Shown one piece after another: positions 33,356-42,272 of a stretch of DNA of 64,000 nucleotides; the stretch's first letter is position 1; each line of letters begins with the position of its first letter. The notes beneath the pieces were generated by a model. The model was not told where the DNA came from. It saw only the letters and a program-made list of their open reading frames with translations, and made no database searches. Source of the DNA: Kingella oralis. GTDB taxonomy: Bacteria; Pseudomonadota; Gammaproteobacteria; Burkholderiales; Neisseriaceae. The stretch spans positions 744,001-808,000 of the forward strand of contig NZ_CP059569.1 in NCBI RefSeq assembly GCF_014054985.1, written 5' to 3'. Made by a program: the position numbers and the translations under genes.

Positions 33356-34546
33356 ATGACAACCACCATCGCCCCCGTAAACGAAGAAATGAAGAAATTT
33401 ATCCATAACCTGTTGACCCACATGGTGAAAAACAAAGGTTCGGATTTATTCATCACCGCAGGCTATCCGCCCGCCATGAAGCTGGACGGAAAAGTAACCA
33501 AATTAAGCGACAAACCGCTATCCGCCGAGCACACCGCGCAAATCGCCCGCTCCATTATGGACGAAAAACAAGCCATCGAATTTGCCGAAACCAACGAATG
33601 CAACTTCGCCATCAGCTTGGCGGGCGTGTCGCGCTTTCGGATTAACGCCATGATTCAACGCGGCGCGGCAACGTTGGTTTGCCGTGTGATTACCAGCGAT
33701 ATTCCCAAATTTGACGATTTGAAACTGCCGCCCGTGTTAAAAGACGTGGTGATGGAAAAACGCGGCTTGGTGATTTTTGTGGGCGGCACAGGCTCGGGCA
33801 AATCCACCTCGCTCGCGGCGATGATTGACTACCGCAACGAAAACAGCAACGGACACATCATCACCATTGAAGACCCGATTGAATATGTGCACCCGCACAA
33901 AAACTGCATTATTTCGCAGCGCGAAGTGGGCGTGGACACGCAAAACTGGTTTGCCGCGCTGAAAAACACCTTGCGCCAAGCCCCCGATGTGATTTTGATT
34001 GGTGAAATCCGCGACCGCGAAACGATGGACTACGCGCTGGCGTTTGCCGAAACGGGGCATTTGTGCATGGCAACGCTGCACGCCAATAATTCCAACCAAG
34101 CGCTTGACCGCATCATCAACTTCTTCCCCGAAGAGCGCCGCACCCAGCTTTTGACCGATTTGTCGCTCAACTTGAAAGGCTTTATTTCGCAACGCCTGAT
34201 TCCGCGCAAAACGGGCAAAGGGCGCAGCGCGGCGGTGGAAATTTTGCTCAATTCGCCCTTGATTTCGGAGCTGATTTTGCACGGCGAGGTGCACGGCATC
34301 AAAGACATCATGGCAAAATCGCGCGACATCGGCATGCAAACCTTTGACCAAGCCCTGTTTGACCTATACGAAGCCGACATGATTTCCTACGAAGACGCGC
34401 TGCGCAACGCCGATTCGGAAAACGACTTGCGCTTGCAAATCAAGCTGAACAGCAAGAAAAACGGCACGGCGGGCGAAGACGGCTCGCTGGACGGTTTGTC
34501 GCTGATGGATTATGAAAAGCCCGAAGAGGCGGAAGAAGGCAAATAA
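33356..34546 (+). CDS. pilU: Type IV pilus twitching ATPase PilU
   Basis: 396 residues, longer than PilT (about 345), as expected for PilU. Walker A GGTGSGKST (about 142-150), the Asp box HIITIEDPIEYVH, Walker B ILIGEIRDRETMDYAL and the His box TGHLCMATLHANN are all present. PilU is the accessory retraction ATPase that works with PilT on type IV pili, needed for twitching and affecting DNA uptake. The extended C-terminus (LNSKKNGTAGEDG and an acidic end) is PilU-like. pilT, often next to pilU, is not in the window. Confidence 0.93.
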   Translation: MTTTIAPVNEEMKKFIHNLLTHMVKNKGSDLFITAGYPPAMKLDGKVTKLSDKPLSAEHTAQIARSIMDEKQAIEFAETNECNFAISLAGVSRFRINAMIQRGAATLVCRVITSDIPKFDDLKLPPVLKDVVMEKRGLVIFVGGTGSGKSTSLAAMIDYRNENSNGHIITIEDPIEYVHPHKNCIISQREVGVDTQNWFAALKNTLRQAPDVILIGEIRDRETMDYALAFAETGHLCMATLHANNSNQALDRIINFFPEERRTQLLTDLSLNLKGFISQRLIPRKTGKGRSAAVEILLNSPLISELILHGEVHGIKDIMAKSRDIGMQTFDQALFDLYEADMISYEDALRNADSENDLRLQIKLNSKKNGTAGEDGSLDGLSLMDYEKPEEAEEGK

Positions 34547-34549
34547 TAA

Positions 34550-34591
34550 AAGGCAGCCTGAAAGCGGAGGAACGCATTTTCAGGCTGCCTT
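34550..34591 (+). terminator. DUS hairpin behind pilU
   Basis: Fourteen-base arms 34550-34563 and 34578-34591, a few bases after the pilU stop. Confidence 0.6.
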
Positions 34592-34766
34592 ACCGTTCGC
34601 GCCATGTATTTAGGTTTGTCATGCGTTTATGTTTATAGTGAAGGCAGCCTGAAAACGCATGGCGGCGAGCCGTTCCATATTTCGGCAGCCTGAAACCCCG
34701 CTTCCCTTTTTTCAGGCTGCCTTAGCCATCCGAGCGCACGCAAAGGCAGCCTGAAAACCACAATCG

Positions 34767-34775
34767 TGCTACAAT
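34767..34775 (+). promoter_or_regulatory. Extended -10 promoter for typA
   Basis: TGC followed by TACAAT fits an extended -10 element, about 107 bases before the typA start. No -35 is apparent. Confidence 0.45.
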
Positions 34776-34881
34776 GCGCGGTTTTCTTATTTCAACCCTC
34801 TCGTTTACGCAAACACCGCCCCCAAGCGGCTTTTGTTTTGGTAAACCAGTACAAACCAATCAAAAAGGCAAAACAATCGCC

Positions 34882-36693
34882 ATGAAAAACATCCGCAACA
34901 TCGCCATCATCGCCCACGTGGACCACGGCAAAACCACCCTTGTTGACCAACTTTTGCGTCAATCAGGCACATTCCGCGCCAATCAGCAAGTAGAAGAGCG
35001 CGTGATGGACAGCAACGACCTAGAAAAAGAGCGCGGTATCACCATTCTCGCCAAAAACACCGCCATCGAATACAACGGCTACCACATCAACATCGTCGAT
35101 ACCCCGGGTCACGCCGATTTTGGCGGCGAAGTGGAGCGCGTACTCGGCATGGTGGACTGCGTGGTGCTGCTGGTGGACGCGCAAGAAGGCCCGATGCCGC
35201 AAACCCGCTTCGTTACCAAAAAAGCCCTTGCGCTGGGTTTGCGCCCGATTGTGGTCATCAACAAAATTGACAAACCTTCCGCCCGCGCCAGCTGGGTGAT
35301 TGACCAAACCTTTGAATTGTTTGACAGCTTGGGCGCAAGCGATGAGCAACTGGATTTCCCGATTGTGTACGCATCGGGTTTGAGTGGCTTTGCCCGTTTG
35401 GAAGAAGACGGCAGCGAAACCGATATGCGCGTGCTGTTTGAAACCATTTTGAAACATACGCCCGAGCCAAGCGGCGATGCCAACGCCCCCCTGCAACTGC
35501 AAATTTCGCAGCTGGATTACGACAACTACACCGGTCGCCTTGGCATCGGTCGCATTTTGAACGGCAAAATCCGCCCAGGGATGCAAGTTGCCGTGATGAA
35601 CCACGAAACCCAAATCGCCACAGGGCGCATCAATCAACTGCTTGGCTTCAAAGGCTTGGAGCGCGTGCCGCAAGAGGAAGCCGAAGCGGGCGACATCGTG
35701 ATTATTTCGGGCATTGACGAAATCGGCATCGGCGTCACCATTTGCGACAAAGAAAACCCCGTGGGCGTGCCGATGTTGAGCGTGGACGAGCCGACTTTGA
35801 CCATGGACTTTATGGTGAACACGTCGCCATTGGCGGGCACGGAAGGCAAATTTGTTACCAGCCGCCAAATCCGCGATCGTTTAACGCGCGAATTGCTCAC
35901 CAACGTTGCCCTGCGCGTGGAAGACACGGCGGATGCCGACGTGTTCCGCGTGTCGGGGCGCGGCGAGTTGCATTTAACCATTTTGCTGGAAAATATGCGC
36001 CGCGAGGGCTTTGAATTGGCAGTGGGCAAGCCGCGCGTGGTGTTCCGTGAGATTGACGGGCAAAAATGCGAGCCATATGAAAATTTAACCGTGGATGTGC
36101 CCGATGAAAACCAAGGCGCGGTGATGGAGGAATTGGGTCGCCGCCGTGGCGAATTGACCAATATGGAAAGCGATGGCAACGGGCGCACCCGCTTGGAATA
36201 CCATATCCCCGCGCGCGGTTTGATTGGCTTCCAAGGCGAATTTATGACGCTGACGCGCGGCACAGGCCTGATGAGCCATGTGTTTGACGATTACGCGCCC
36301 GTTAAACCCGATATGCCCGGCCGCCACAATGGCGTGCTGGTGTCGCAGGAGCAGGGCGAAGCGGTGGCTTATGCGCTGTGGAATCTGGAAGACCGCGGGC
36401 GGATGTTTGTGTCGCCCAACGATAAGATTTACGAGGGCATGATTATCGGCATCCACAGCCGCGACAACGATTTGGTGGTGAACCCGCTCAAAGGCAAAAA
36501 ACTCACCAACGTGCGCGCCAGCGGCACGGATGAAGCGGTGCGCTTAACGCCGCCGATTAAATTGACGCTGGAAGGCGCGGTGGAGTTTATTGACGATGAT
36601 GAGCTGGTGGAGATTACGCCGCAATCCATCCGCTTGCGTAAGCGTTATTTGAGCGAGCTGGAACGCCGTCGCCACTTTAAGAAATTGGATTGA
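34882..36693 (+). CDS. typA: GTPase TypA/BipA
   Basis: 603 residues. Translation-factor GTPase motifs: AHVDHGKTT (G1), the ERGITI switch I (G2), DTPGHADF (G3) and NKIDK (G4). The C-terminus, with GRGELHLTILLENMRREGFE and the FVSPNDKIYEGMIIG domain, is specific to TypA. It assists ribosome assembly and stress growth. The ATG at 34882 gives MKNIRNIAIIAHVDHGKTT; the longer frame includes promoter sequence. AAAGG lies upstream. Confidence 0.96.
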   Translation: MKNIRNIAIIAHVDHGKTTLVDQLLRQSGTFRANQQVEERVMDSNDLEKERGITILAKNTAIEYNGYHINIVDTPGHADFGGEVERVLGMVDCVVLLVDAQEGPMPQTRFVTKKALALGLRPIVVINKIDKPSARASWVIDQTFELFDSLGASDEQLDFPIVYASGLSGFARLEEDGSETDMRVLFETILKHTPEPSGDANAPLQLQISQLDYDNYTGRLGIGRILNGKIRPGMQVAVMNHETQIATGRINQLLGFKGLERVPQEEAEAGDIVIISGIDEIGIGVTICDKENPVGVPMLSVDEPTLTMDFMVNTSPLAGTEGKFVTSRQIRDRLTRELLTNVALRVEDTADADVFRVSGRGELHLTILLENMRREGFELAVGKPRVVFREIDGQKCEPYENLTVDVPDENQGAVMEELGRRRGELTNMESDGNGRTRLEYHIPARGLIGFQGEFMTLTRGTGLMSHVFDDYAPVKPDMPGRHNGVLVSQEQGEAVAYALWNLEDRGRMFVSPNDKIYEGMIIGIHSRDNDLVVNPLKGKKLTNVRASGTDEAVRLTPPIKLTLEGAVEFIDDDELVEITPQSIRLRKRYLSELERRRHFKKLD

Positions 36694-36705
36694 TTGAAGT
36701 CGCTT

Positions 36706-36757
36706 AAAGGCAGCCTGAAAATGGGTAGAACTGTTTTCAGGCTGCTTTTTGTTTTTT
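36706..36757 (+). terminator. DUS hairpin terminator behind typA
   Basis: AAAGGCAGCCTGAAAA pairs with TTTTCAGGCTGC and is followed by two T runs. The strongest DUS terminator in the window. Confidence 0.78.
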
Positions 36758-36758
36758 A

Positions 36759-36899
36759 GACTGAAATCTTGGCAAAACCGACAACCGATGGCGCGTCGGC
36801 GGCTCGCCGACATTTGTACCAAATACAAGCACACAGATTATTCAATGCACGATTTTGGCGACGAGCCGTCGCCGTTCCATTTTAGATTTCAGGCTGCCG
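36759..36899 (+). repeat. Two-hairpin dispersed repeat, copy B
   Basis: Same order as copy A: TTGGCAAAACCGACAACCGAT, hairpin GTCGGCGGCTCGCCGAC (about 36795-36811), a roughly 45-base centre, then GGCGACGAGCCGTCGCC and CCATTTTAG before an inverted DUS. Confidence 0.75.
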
Positions 36900-36913
36900 A
36901 TGATTTAAGCCAG

Positions 36914-36968
36914 CGCACGGCTTGCCAGCAAGCCGTAGGGGGCGCGGATGATGGTTTCAGGCTGCCCA
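36914..36968. repeat. GCACGGCTTGC-type dispersed hairpin
   Basis: GCGCACGGCTTGCCAGCAAG with CCGTAGGGGGCG, ending at an inverted DUS. Same unit as near 2963-3018 and, in reverse, near 9446-9487. Confidence 0.6.
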
Positions 36969-37042
36969 ATATTTGCGCCCGCGTGCCAGCATTCCAAAGG
37001 CAGCCTGAAATAAAGTTGGGCGCAGATAAATGATGCTAACCG

Positions 37043-37121
37043 AAGTAAGTAGGTTGGGCATTGATGCCCGAAAAATATTGAGCAATTTAAAAACGTTGGG
37101 CAAAATGCTACCTACTTACTT
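37043..37121. repeat. 79-base element with perfect 12-bp inverted ends
   Basis: AAGTAAGTAGGT (37043-37054) and ACCTACTTACTT (37110-37121) are exact inverted repeats. The interior includes a TTGGGCATTGATGCCCG hairpin. It lies 36 bases before the start of an AT-rich membrane protein gene and could form an upstream hairpin. Confidence 0.65.
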
Positions 37122-37156
37122 GTTTACAAAACTATTCAATCCAATAGGAGAAAATC

Positions 37157-37792
37157 ATGCTAGGTTTTGCCATTTTGTTCTGTTTGGCTTTGTGGTTCAT
37201 CATTGTTTGCCTTGCTACATTTTTGCCGTTAATTCGTATCAAAGATAAAGGAGCCGCACGCATTACTGCCTTTATCGGCTTTATGCTGACATTTGGTATC
37301 TGGTGGTTATATATGGTTATTGACGGTTATAAAGTTTATTTAGCAGGCAAAGAAGCCTGCAAGCAAGCCAAAGTAACCGTTTATGTGCCGTATGAAAAAT
37401 GGGTTGAAATGATAGGTGGGCGCGATGCTTTGGCAGAACTTGCCAAATATGGAACTAAATCTGTTTTGTATGACATATCTAAGGAAGAACGACAAAAATA
37501 TCCCGATTATCTAATTTTTGGAGGGGTTAGATATAATTTACATGATGTAACCTATAAGCGAGTTTTAATTTATTATTCATATAATAACTTTAATAGTTAC
37601 ACAAAGTTAAATAGCATTCTTTACTATGATTGGGAAGCCAAAACTGCACTATATAAATATACTTGGATGCCTTCAAATGAGGCTTCTTGGATAAGTCCGT
37701 CTAGATTGCTTGGTATTCGCAGCGGGCATGATGGATGTTTTCCCCAGAACGAACCGCATTATAAATTTAGAAACCCTTACGCTCCCGATTAA
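37157..37792 (+). CDS. Unrecognised membrane protein, AT-rich
   Basis: 211 residues. Two N-terminal membrane segments (about 2-27 and 36-63) are followed by a roughly 145-residue soluble domain with many Tyr and Lys, and KEACKQAKVTVYVPYEKWVEMIGGRDAL, YLIFGGVRYNLHDVTYKR and ILYYDWEAKTALYKYTWMP segments. A TAGGAG ribosome site supports the start. I do not recognise the family. Base composition is visibly poorer in G+C than its neighbours, with many TTT/AAA/TAT codons, and the gene sits among repeats, so recent acquisition is likely. No partner gene suggests a role. Confidence 0.72.
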   Translation: MLGFAILFCLALWFIIVCLATFLPLIRIKDKGAARITAFIGFMLTFGIWWLYMVIDGYKVYLAGKEACKQAKVTVYVPYEKWVEMIGGRDALAELAKYGTKSVLYDISKEERQKYPDYLIFGGVRYNLHDVTYKRVLIYYSYNNFNSYTKLNSILYYDWEAKTALYKYTWMPSNEASWISPSRLLGIRSGHDGCFPQNEPHYKFRNPYAPD

Positions 37793-37993
37793 ACTGGGAG
37801 AGATGATTAGGTCGGGCATTCATGCCCAGCCTACTATTCGTTTATTTTCTTTCAGGCTGCCCATTGTTTGCACAACAAGGCAGCCTGAAACACGTTCGGC
37901 GCGATGGATGAACATAAACATTGCCCGCCGATTAAGCAGCCTGAAAACGAGCGAAGCGAGTTTCAGCGAAGCTAAAATCCAATCTCACCCGTT

Positions 37994-38713
37994 TCAAAAA
38001 TCCCCCCACAACACTTGCATCGCCGCCATCGCCGCCATCGCCGCCGTTTCGGTGCGCAATACGCGTTTGCCCAGCGTGATGGTTTGCACGCCTGCATCCA
38101 GCGCGGCTTGTTCTTCGGCAGGTGTCCAGCCGCCTTCGGGACCTATCATCAGGCGCAGCGATTGCGACACGGGGGCGATGTCGCGCAGGGCTTGGGCGCG
38201 GCGCAGGCTCATCATCAGGTGCAATTCTGGTGGCATTTGGCGCAGATAGTCGCTAAACGACACAATCGGCAACACAGTCGGCACGATGCTGCGCCCGCTT
38301 TGTTCGCAGGCGGCGATGACGATGTCTTGCCAGCGTTGCACGCGCTTGTCGGCTCGATCGCCGCTAAGCCGCACCACGCAGCGTTCGCTAATCATGGGCT
38401 GGATGGCGCGCACGCCCAGTTCCACGCTTTTTTGCAGGGTGAAATCCATGCGCTCGCCGCTGGAAACGGCTTGCACCAGCGTGATGTTTAGGGCGCTTTC
38501 GTTTTCAGGCTGCCTTTGGGCGGTGATGTGGCACTCGGCGTGGCGTTTGCCGATTTCTTGCAAGGTGGCGTCAAAATCGCTGCCCGTGCCGTTGAATAGG
38601 GTGATGTTGTCGCCTGCGTTAAGCCGCAAAACGTGGATGTGGCGCACGATGTTATCGGGCAGGCTAAACGTGGTGTGCGGAGCTAGGGGGGCGGGGAGAT
38701 AGAAGCGTGGCAT
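37994..38713 (-). CDS. rsmE: 16S rRNA m3U1498 methyltransferase
   Basis: 239 residues. The SPOUT-class features of RsmE are visible: HVLRLNAGDNITLFNGTG at the N-terminal PUA-like part, KSVELGVRAIQPMISERCVV, ACEQSGRSIVPTV, and the knotted SAM site LMIGPEGGWTPAEEQAALDAGVQTITLGKRVLRTETAA. It methylates U1498 of 16S rRNA. An in-frame DUS encodes QRQPEN. A divergent IMPase-family gene starts 51 bases away. Confidence 0.95.
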   Translation of the reverse strand: MPRFYLPAPLAPHTTFSLPDNIVRHIHVLRLNAGDNITLFNGTGSDFDATLQEIGKRHAECHITAQRQPENESALNITLVQAVSSGERMDFTLQKSVELGVRAIQPMISERCVVRLSGDRADKRVQRWQDIVIAACEQSGRSIVPTVLPIVSFSDYLRQMPPELHLMMSLRRAQALRDIAPVSQSLRLMIGPEGGWTPAEEQAALDAGVQTITLGKRVLRTETAAMAAMAAMQVLWGDF

Positions 38714-38764
38714 AACGTAAGGATATGTTAAAATTGCGTTCCCTGCATTTTACCAAAAGCCGCT

Positions 38765-39562
38765 ATGAAACCGATGAACTTGTTGCACGACTTAATCCGC
38801 GAGGTGGCGGCAAACGAAATCATGCCGTATTTTTTGCGTGTGCAAAGTGCGCGAAAGGAAGACGGCAGCGTGTTGTCGCAGGCGGATTTGGCGGCGCAGG
38901 CGAAATTGGTTTTCAGGCTGCCACAAATCATTGCTGCGCCGGTGTTGGGCGAGGAAATGGCCGCCGCCGAGCAGCAGGCTTTGTGGGCGCAGCACGCGCA
39001 TTCGGGCTTGTGGGTGATTGACCCGATTGATGGCACAAACAATTTTGTGAACGGGCTGCCGCATTTTGCCGTGTCGGTGGCTTATGTGGCGCAGGGGCGG
39101 GCGCAGCTGGGCGCGATTTTCAATCCGGTTAGCGGCGAGCTGTTTTCGGCAGAACGCGGCGGCGGGGCGTTTTTAAACGATACGCGCTTGCCGCTGCGCT
39201 GTGCGCCAAAAAAACTGCACGAAGCCTTGGCGGGCGTGGATGTGAAACGCTTGCGCTCGGCAAGGCTGGCGAACAGCATCAACCATTTTGCGCCGTTTGG
39301 CACGCTGCGCTGCTTGGGCAGCAGCACGTTGGATTGGTGCTATTTGGCGGCGGGGCGGCTGGATGTGTATGTGCACGGCGGGCAGAATTTGTGGGACTAC
39401 GCGGCAGGCGCGTTGATTTTGGAAGAAGCGGGCGGCTTGCTGGCAACGCTGGAAGGCGACGAATTTTGGAGCGGCTTGCACGCGTTTAAACGCTCGGCGG
39501 TGGCGGCGGTGCAGCCTGAATTGTTTGAGAAATGGCTGGGGTGGATTCGGAAGAATCAGTAG
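38765..39562 (+). CDS. Inositol monophosphatase-family phosphatase
   Basis: 265 residues. Metal-binding motifs WVIDPIDGTNNFVNGLPHFAVSVAY and LWDYAAGALILEEAGG are clear, as is LGEEM in place of the usual GEE motif. The family hydrolyses inositol phosphates and related compounds (SuhB, CysQ-like, NADP phosphatases). The lysine-based first motif is weaker than in SuhB and an in-frame DUS encodes VFRLPQ. The exact substrate is not clear. Confidence 0.88.
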   Translation: MKPMNLLHDLIREVAANEIMPYFLRVQSARKEDGSVLSQADLAAQAKLVFRLPQIIAAPVLGEEMAAAEQQALWAQHAHSGLWVIDPIDGTNNFVNGLPHFAVSVAYVAQGRAQLGAIFNPVSGELFSAERGGGAFLNDTRLPLRCAPKKLHEALAGVDVKRLRSARLANSINHFAPFGTLRCLGSSTLDWCYLAAGRLDVYVHGGQNLWDYAAGALILEEAGGLLATLEGDEFWSGLHAFKRSAVAAVQPELFEKWLGWIRKNQ

Positions 39563-39694
39563 GGCGGCGTTTCAGGCTGCTTTTGGGCGGGATGATGTTC
39601 AGACGGATGCGGCGGATAGGCAGCCTGAAAGGGTAAACATGCTTGCCGCGCCCCATGGGTTTCAGGCTGCCTTTGGCAAACAAGGAGCGACAAA

Positions 39695-40000
39695 ATGGAC
39701 ACGATTATTCTCAGGTTTAATCTTTTCGCGGCTTTTTTTGCTGTTGCCATCTTGATTGATGATTTTAGCTGGTCCCGCCTGTTTGCCTGCTTGGGCTTTG
39801 CGGCGGTTTACGGCTTTGTCCTGCTGTGGCTCAACGAACACAATCACAGCGTGCTTTTTTATGCGGTCAGCCTGTTTGGCGCGGCGGTGATGTGGTATCA
39901 CGTTTTTGCATGGATAAACGAACCCAAGCCGTTTGATTTGCGCCAACACCTTGAACGGCAGCACATGGAAAAACAACGTCATGCATCGCAACCTAAATAA
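39695..40000 (+). CDS. Small membrane protein of unknown function
   Basis: 101 residues with three probable membrane segments (about 8-23, 28-46 and 54-72) and a charged C-terminus (RQHLERQHMEKQRHA). AAGGAGC precedes the ATG, which supports real expression. I do not recognise a family. It stands alone between the IMPase-family gene and tsaD on the same strand. Confidence 0.6.
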   Translation: MDTIILRFNLFAAFFAVAILIDDFSWSRLFACLGFAAVYGFVLLWLNEHNHSVLFYAVSLFGAAVMWYHVFAWINEPKPFDLRQHLERQHMEKQRHASQPK

Positions 40001-40178
40001 TTGCCACGATAACCGCCGCCATCCAAGCCGCCGCGCCCTTCCATTTTCAGGCTGCCCAAACGCCCGCCAACGGCAGCCTGAAATCGTTGCCCCGCCATCA
40101 GCCAACCAACCTTGTTTCATTTTCAGGCTGCCGCATCTCCCAAGGCAGCCTGAAACACGCTACACGAAAGACCCCACC

Positions 40179-41264
40179 ATGCTTATCCTCGGAATCGAAT
40201 CCTCCTGCGACGAAACAGGCATCGCGCTCTATGACACCGAGCGCGGCCTCGTTGCCAACCAACTGCACACGCAAATGGCGATGCACGCCGAATACGGCGG
40301 CGTTGTGCCCGAGCTTGCCAGCCGCGACCACATCCGCCGCCTAGTGCCGCTCACCCAAGCCGCGCTAGGCGAAGCCCACGCCGATTACGCCGACATCGAT
40401 GCCATCGCCTACACGCAAGGGCCGGGCTTGGGCGGCGCGTTGCTGGCGGGCGCGGCGTATGCCAACGGCTTGGCACTCGCGCTGGGCAAGCCCGTGCTGC
40501 CCGTGCATCATTTGGAAGGGCATCTGCTCTCGCCGCTGCTGGCGGAGGATAAGCCCGCGTTTCCGTTTGTAGCGCTCTTGGTGTCGGGCGGGCATACGCA
40601 ATTTATGGCGGTGCGCGGCTTTGGTGATTACGAACTCTTGGGCGAAACGGTGGACGATGCCGTAGGCGAAGCCTTTGATAAAACAGGAAAACTATTGGGT
40701 TTGCGCTATCCCGCAGGCGCAGAATTATCGCAGCTTGCCAAGCTGGGGCAGCCTGAAAAATTCCATTTCCCCCGCCCCATGCTGCATTCCAAAGACCTGC
40801 AAATGAGCTTTTCAGGCTTAAAAACCGCCATCTTAACCGCCGTAGAAAAAACCAGCGCCGAACTCGGCTTGCCCGATGATGCACCGCTGCCCGAAGCCAC
40901 GCGCAACGACATCTGCCGCGCCTTTCAAGATGCGGTGGTGGACGTGCTTGCCGCCAAAGCGCAAACCGCGCTGCTGCAAACAGGCTTTCGCCGTTTGGTG
41001 GTGGCAGGCGGCGTGGGCGCAAACTGGAAACTGCGCGAAACCTTAGGCAGCCTGAAAGTCCAATCGCACCCCAAAGCCGCGCCCGAAGCCGTGCGCACCT
41101 ATTTCCCGCCGCTCGCCTTTTGCACCGACAACGGCGCGATGATTGCCTTTGCCGGCGCGATGCGCTTGCAACACGGCATTCAGGCTGCCCAAGCCGCGGG
41201 CGCGTTTGACGTGAAGCCGCGCTGGGCGTTGAGCGAATTGATGCGCGGCGCAAAGGCAGCCTGA
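40179..41264 (+). CDS. tsaD: tRNA N6-threonylcarbamoyladenosine transferase TsaD
   Basis: 361 residues. The ASKHA fold shows ILGIESSCDETGIALYD, GPGLGGALLAGAAYANGLAL, the metal-binding HHLEGH (about 109-114), LLVSGGHTQFM and DDAVGEAFDKTGKLLGL, and the C-terminal CTDNGAMIAFAG. TsaD makes t6A37 in ANN-reading tRNAs together with TsaB, TsaE and TsaC. The start at 40179 follows CGAAAG; the long upstream frame reads through DUS (RQPEI, FRLP) and is not coding. Slightly longer than E. coli TsaD. Confidence 0.96.
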   Translation: MLILGIESSCDETGIALYDTERGLVANQLHTQMAMHAEYGGVVPELASRDHIRRLVPLTQAALGEAHADYADIDAIAYTQGPGLGGALLAGAAYANGLALALGKPVLPVHHLEGHLLSPLLAEDKPAFPFVALLVSGGHTQFMAVRGFGDYELLGETVDDAVGEAFDKTGKLLGLRYPAGAELSQLAKLGQPEKFHFPRPMLHSKDLQMSFSGLKTAILTAVEKTSAELGLPDDAPLPEATRNDICRAFQDAVVDVLAAKAQTALLQTGFRRLVVAGGVGANWKLRETLGSLKVQSHPKAAPEAVRTYFPPLAFCTDNGAMIAFAGAMRLQHGIQAAQAAGAFDVKPRWALSELMRGAKAA

Positions 41265-41391
41265 AAACGTTGCGGGGCTTCTTGGCGGCTAATGGCGGAT
41301 AAGGTGTCGGCGGCTTTCCAATCATGCGCTGCGCGATTGGGCAACGCGATGCCACCATGCCATGCCGCCAAAGTCAGATCGGGCGCAACAA

Positions 41392-41437
41392 AAAAGGCAG
41401 CCTGAAAGCGGTTAAACCCGTTTTCAGGCTGCCTTTT
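41392..41437. terminator. DUS hairpin between tsaD and convergent lipoprotein gene
   Basis: A 16-17-base stem with A run on the left and T run on the right (41392-41407 with 41421-41437), between two convergent genes, suited to bidirectional termination. Confidence 0.65.
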
Positions 41438-41460
41438 GGTGATTGGATGGCGGATACGGC

Positions 41461-42018
41461 TTACTGCGCGCGTGTTATCTGGTAAACGCCCGACAAATCG
41501 TAAATTTTATACCGCGCGGCTTCGTTGCGCCCGCTGCCGGCATAGCTCAACACCAGCGCTTGTTTTTTGGCGTAGTCCGTCCAGCCGATAAACAGACCGC
41601 TGTGTTCTATGTTGTGGTAGTCGTAGTTGATGTAATACAGCCAATCGCCTGCGCGGATTTGGTTGGGCGCGGCGTAGGGGCCGGATTTTTTGCTTTGGTA
41701 GGCGGTTTGACGCAGGATGCGCGGCACGCCCGCTTTGGTGAAGATGTGGTCAAGGTAGTCCCAGCAGCTGCCGCGCACAACGGTGCCGTGGTCTAAGGTG
41801 GCGCGGCGGGCTTCGTATAACACGCTGCGGGTTTTGCCTGATGTGTTTTGTTCGGCTTGCAGCAAGAGCCCGAGCGTGTCCACTTCGCTGATGGCGGGGG
41901 TGGCGGGGCGGCTGGTTTTGCTGCTGTTGCGCGGTTTGTGGTGGCTGGTTTTGTGTGGCGTGGGCGCGGCGCAGGCGGCGAGCAGGGCGGCGCAGAGCAA
42001 TAAGGCGATTTTGTTCAT
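41461..42018 (-). CDS. Lipoprotein, possible NlpC/P60-like
   Basis: 185 residues. Signal peptide with lipobox LLAAC (Cys18), a His/Lys/Ser-rich linker, then a roughly 125-residue domain. It holds GSCWDYLDHIFTKAGVPRI, GDWLYYINYDYHNIEHSGLFIGW and ALVLSYAGSGRNEAARYKIYDLSGVYQI. A Cys early followed by a His in a hydrophobic strand is the order of papain-like NlpC/P60 peptidases, and the size fits; this is inference. A cell-wall role is plausible. The ATG at 42018 is chosen because it gives a proper signal peptide; the upstream frame does not. Confidence 0.6.
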   Translation of the reverse strand: MNKIALLLCAALLAACAAPTPHKTSHHKPRNSSKTSRPATPAISEVDTLGLLLQAEQNTSGKTRSVLYEARRATLDHGTVVRGSCWDYLDHIFTKAGVPRILRQTAYQSKKSGPYAAPNQIRAGDWLYYINYDYHNIEHSGLFIGWTDYAKKQALVLSYAGSGRNEAARYKIYDLSGVYQITRAQ

Positions 42019-42272
42019 GATGATGTGCGCTTGGGTTAAAAAAACGGCGTATTTTGGCAGTATTTGGCGCGGGCATAAAGGTTGGCGGCGGTAAAAAATG
42101 TTAAAATCGCGCCCATCATAACCAACCATTCAGGCTGCCCTAATCCGTAATAAGGCAGCCTGAAATCTGTTTTATTCAATTTGTGCTGCCGTTATCCAAA
42201 ATAAAACCATGCCGCGCTTGGAATGCGGCGCAAAGGCAGCCTGAAAAAACATAATCAACAAGGAATCCAACC

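Larger units (their letters stand above)
34547..34881. other. DUS-rich gap before typA
   Basis: Holds several DUS words, the pilU terminator hairpin, a short piece (GGCGGCGAGCCGTTCCAT, near 34663) of the two-hairpin repeat, and the typA promoter. No gene. Confidence 0.6.

Noticed and set aside
40015..40178. Long N-terminal extension of tsaD
   Set aside because: The in-frame upstream part encodes DUS-derived RQPEI and FRLP and lacks family similarity. The canonical start is at 40179.
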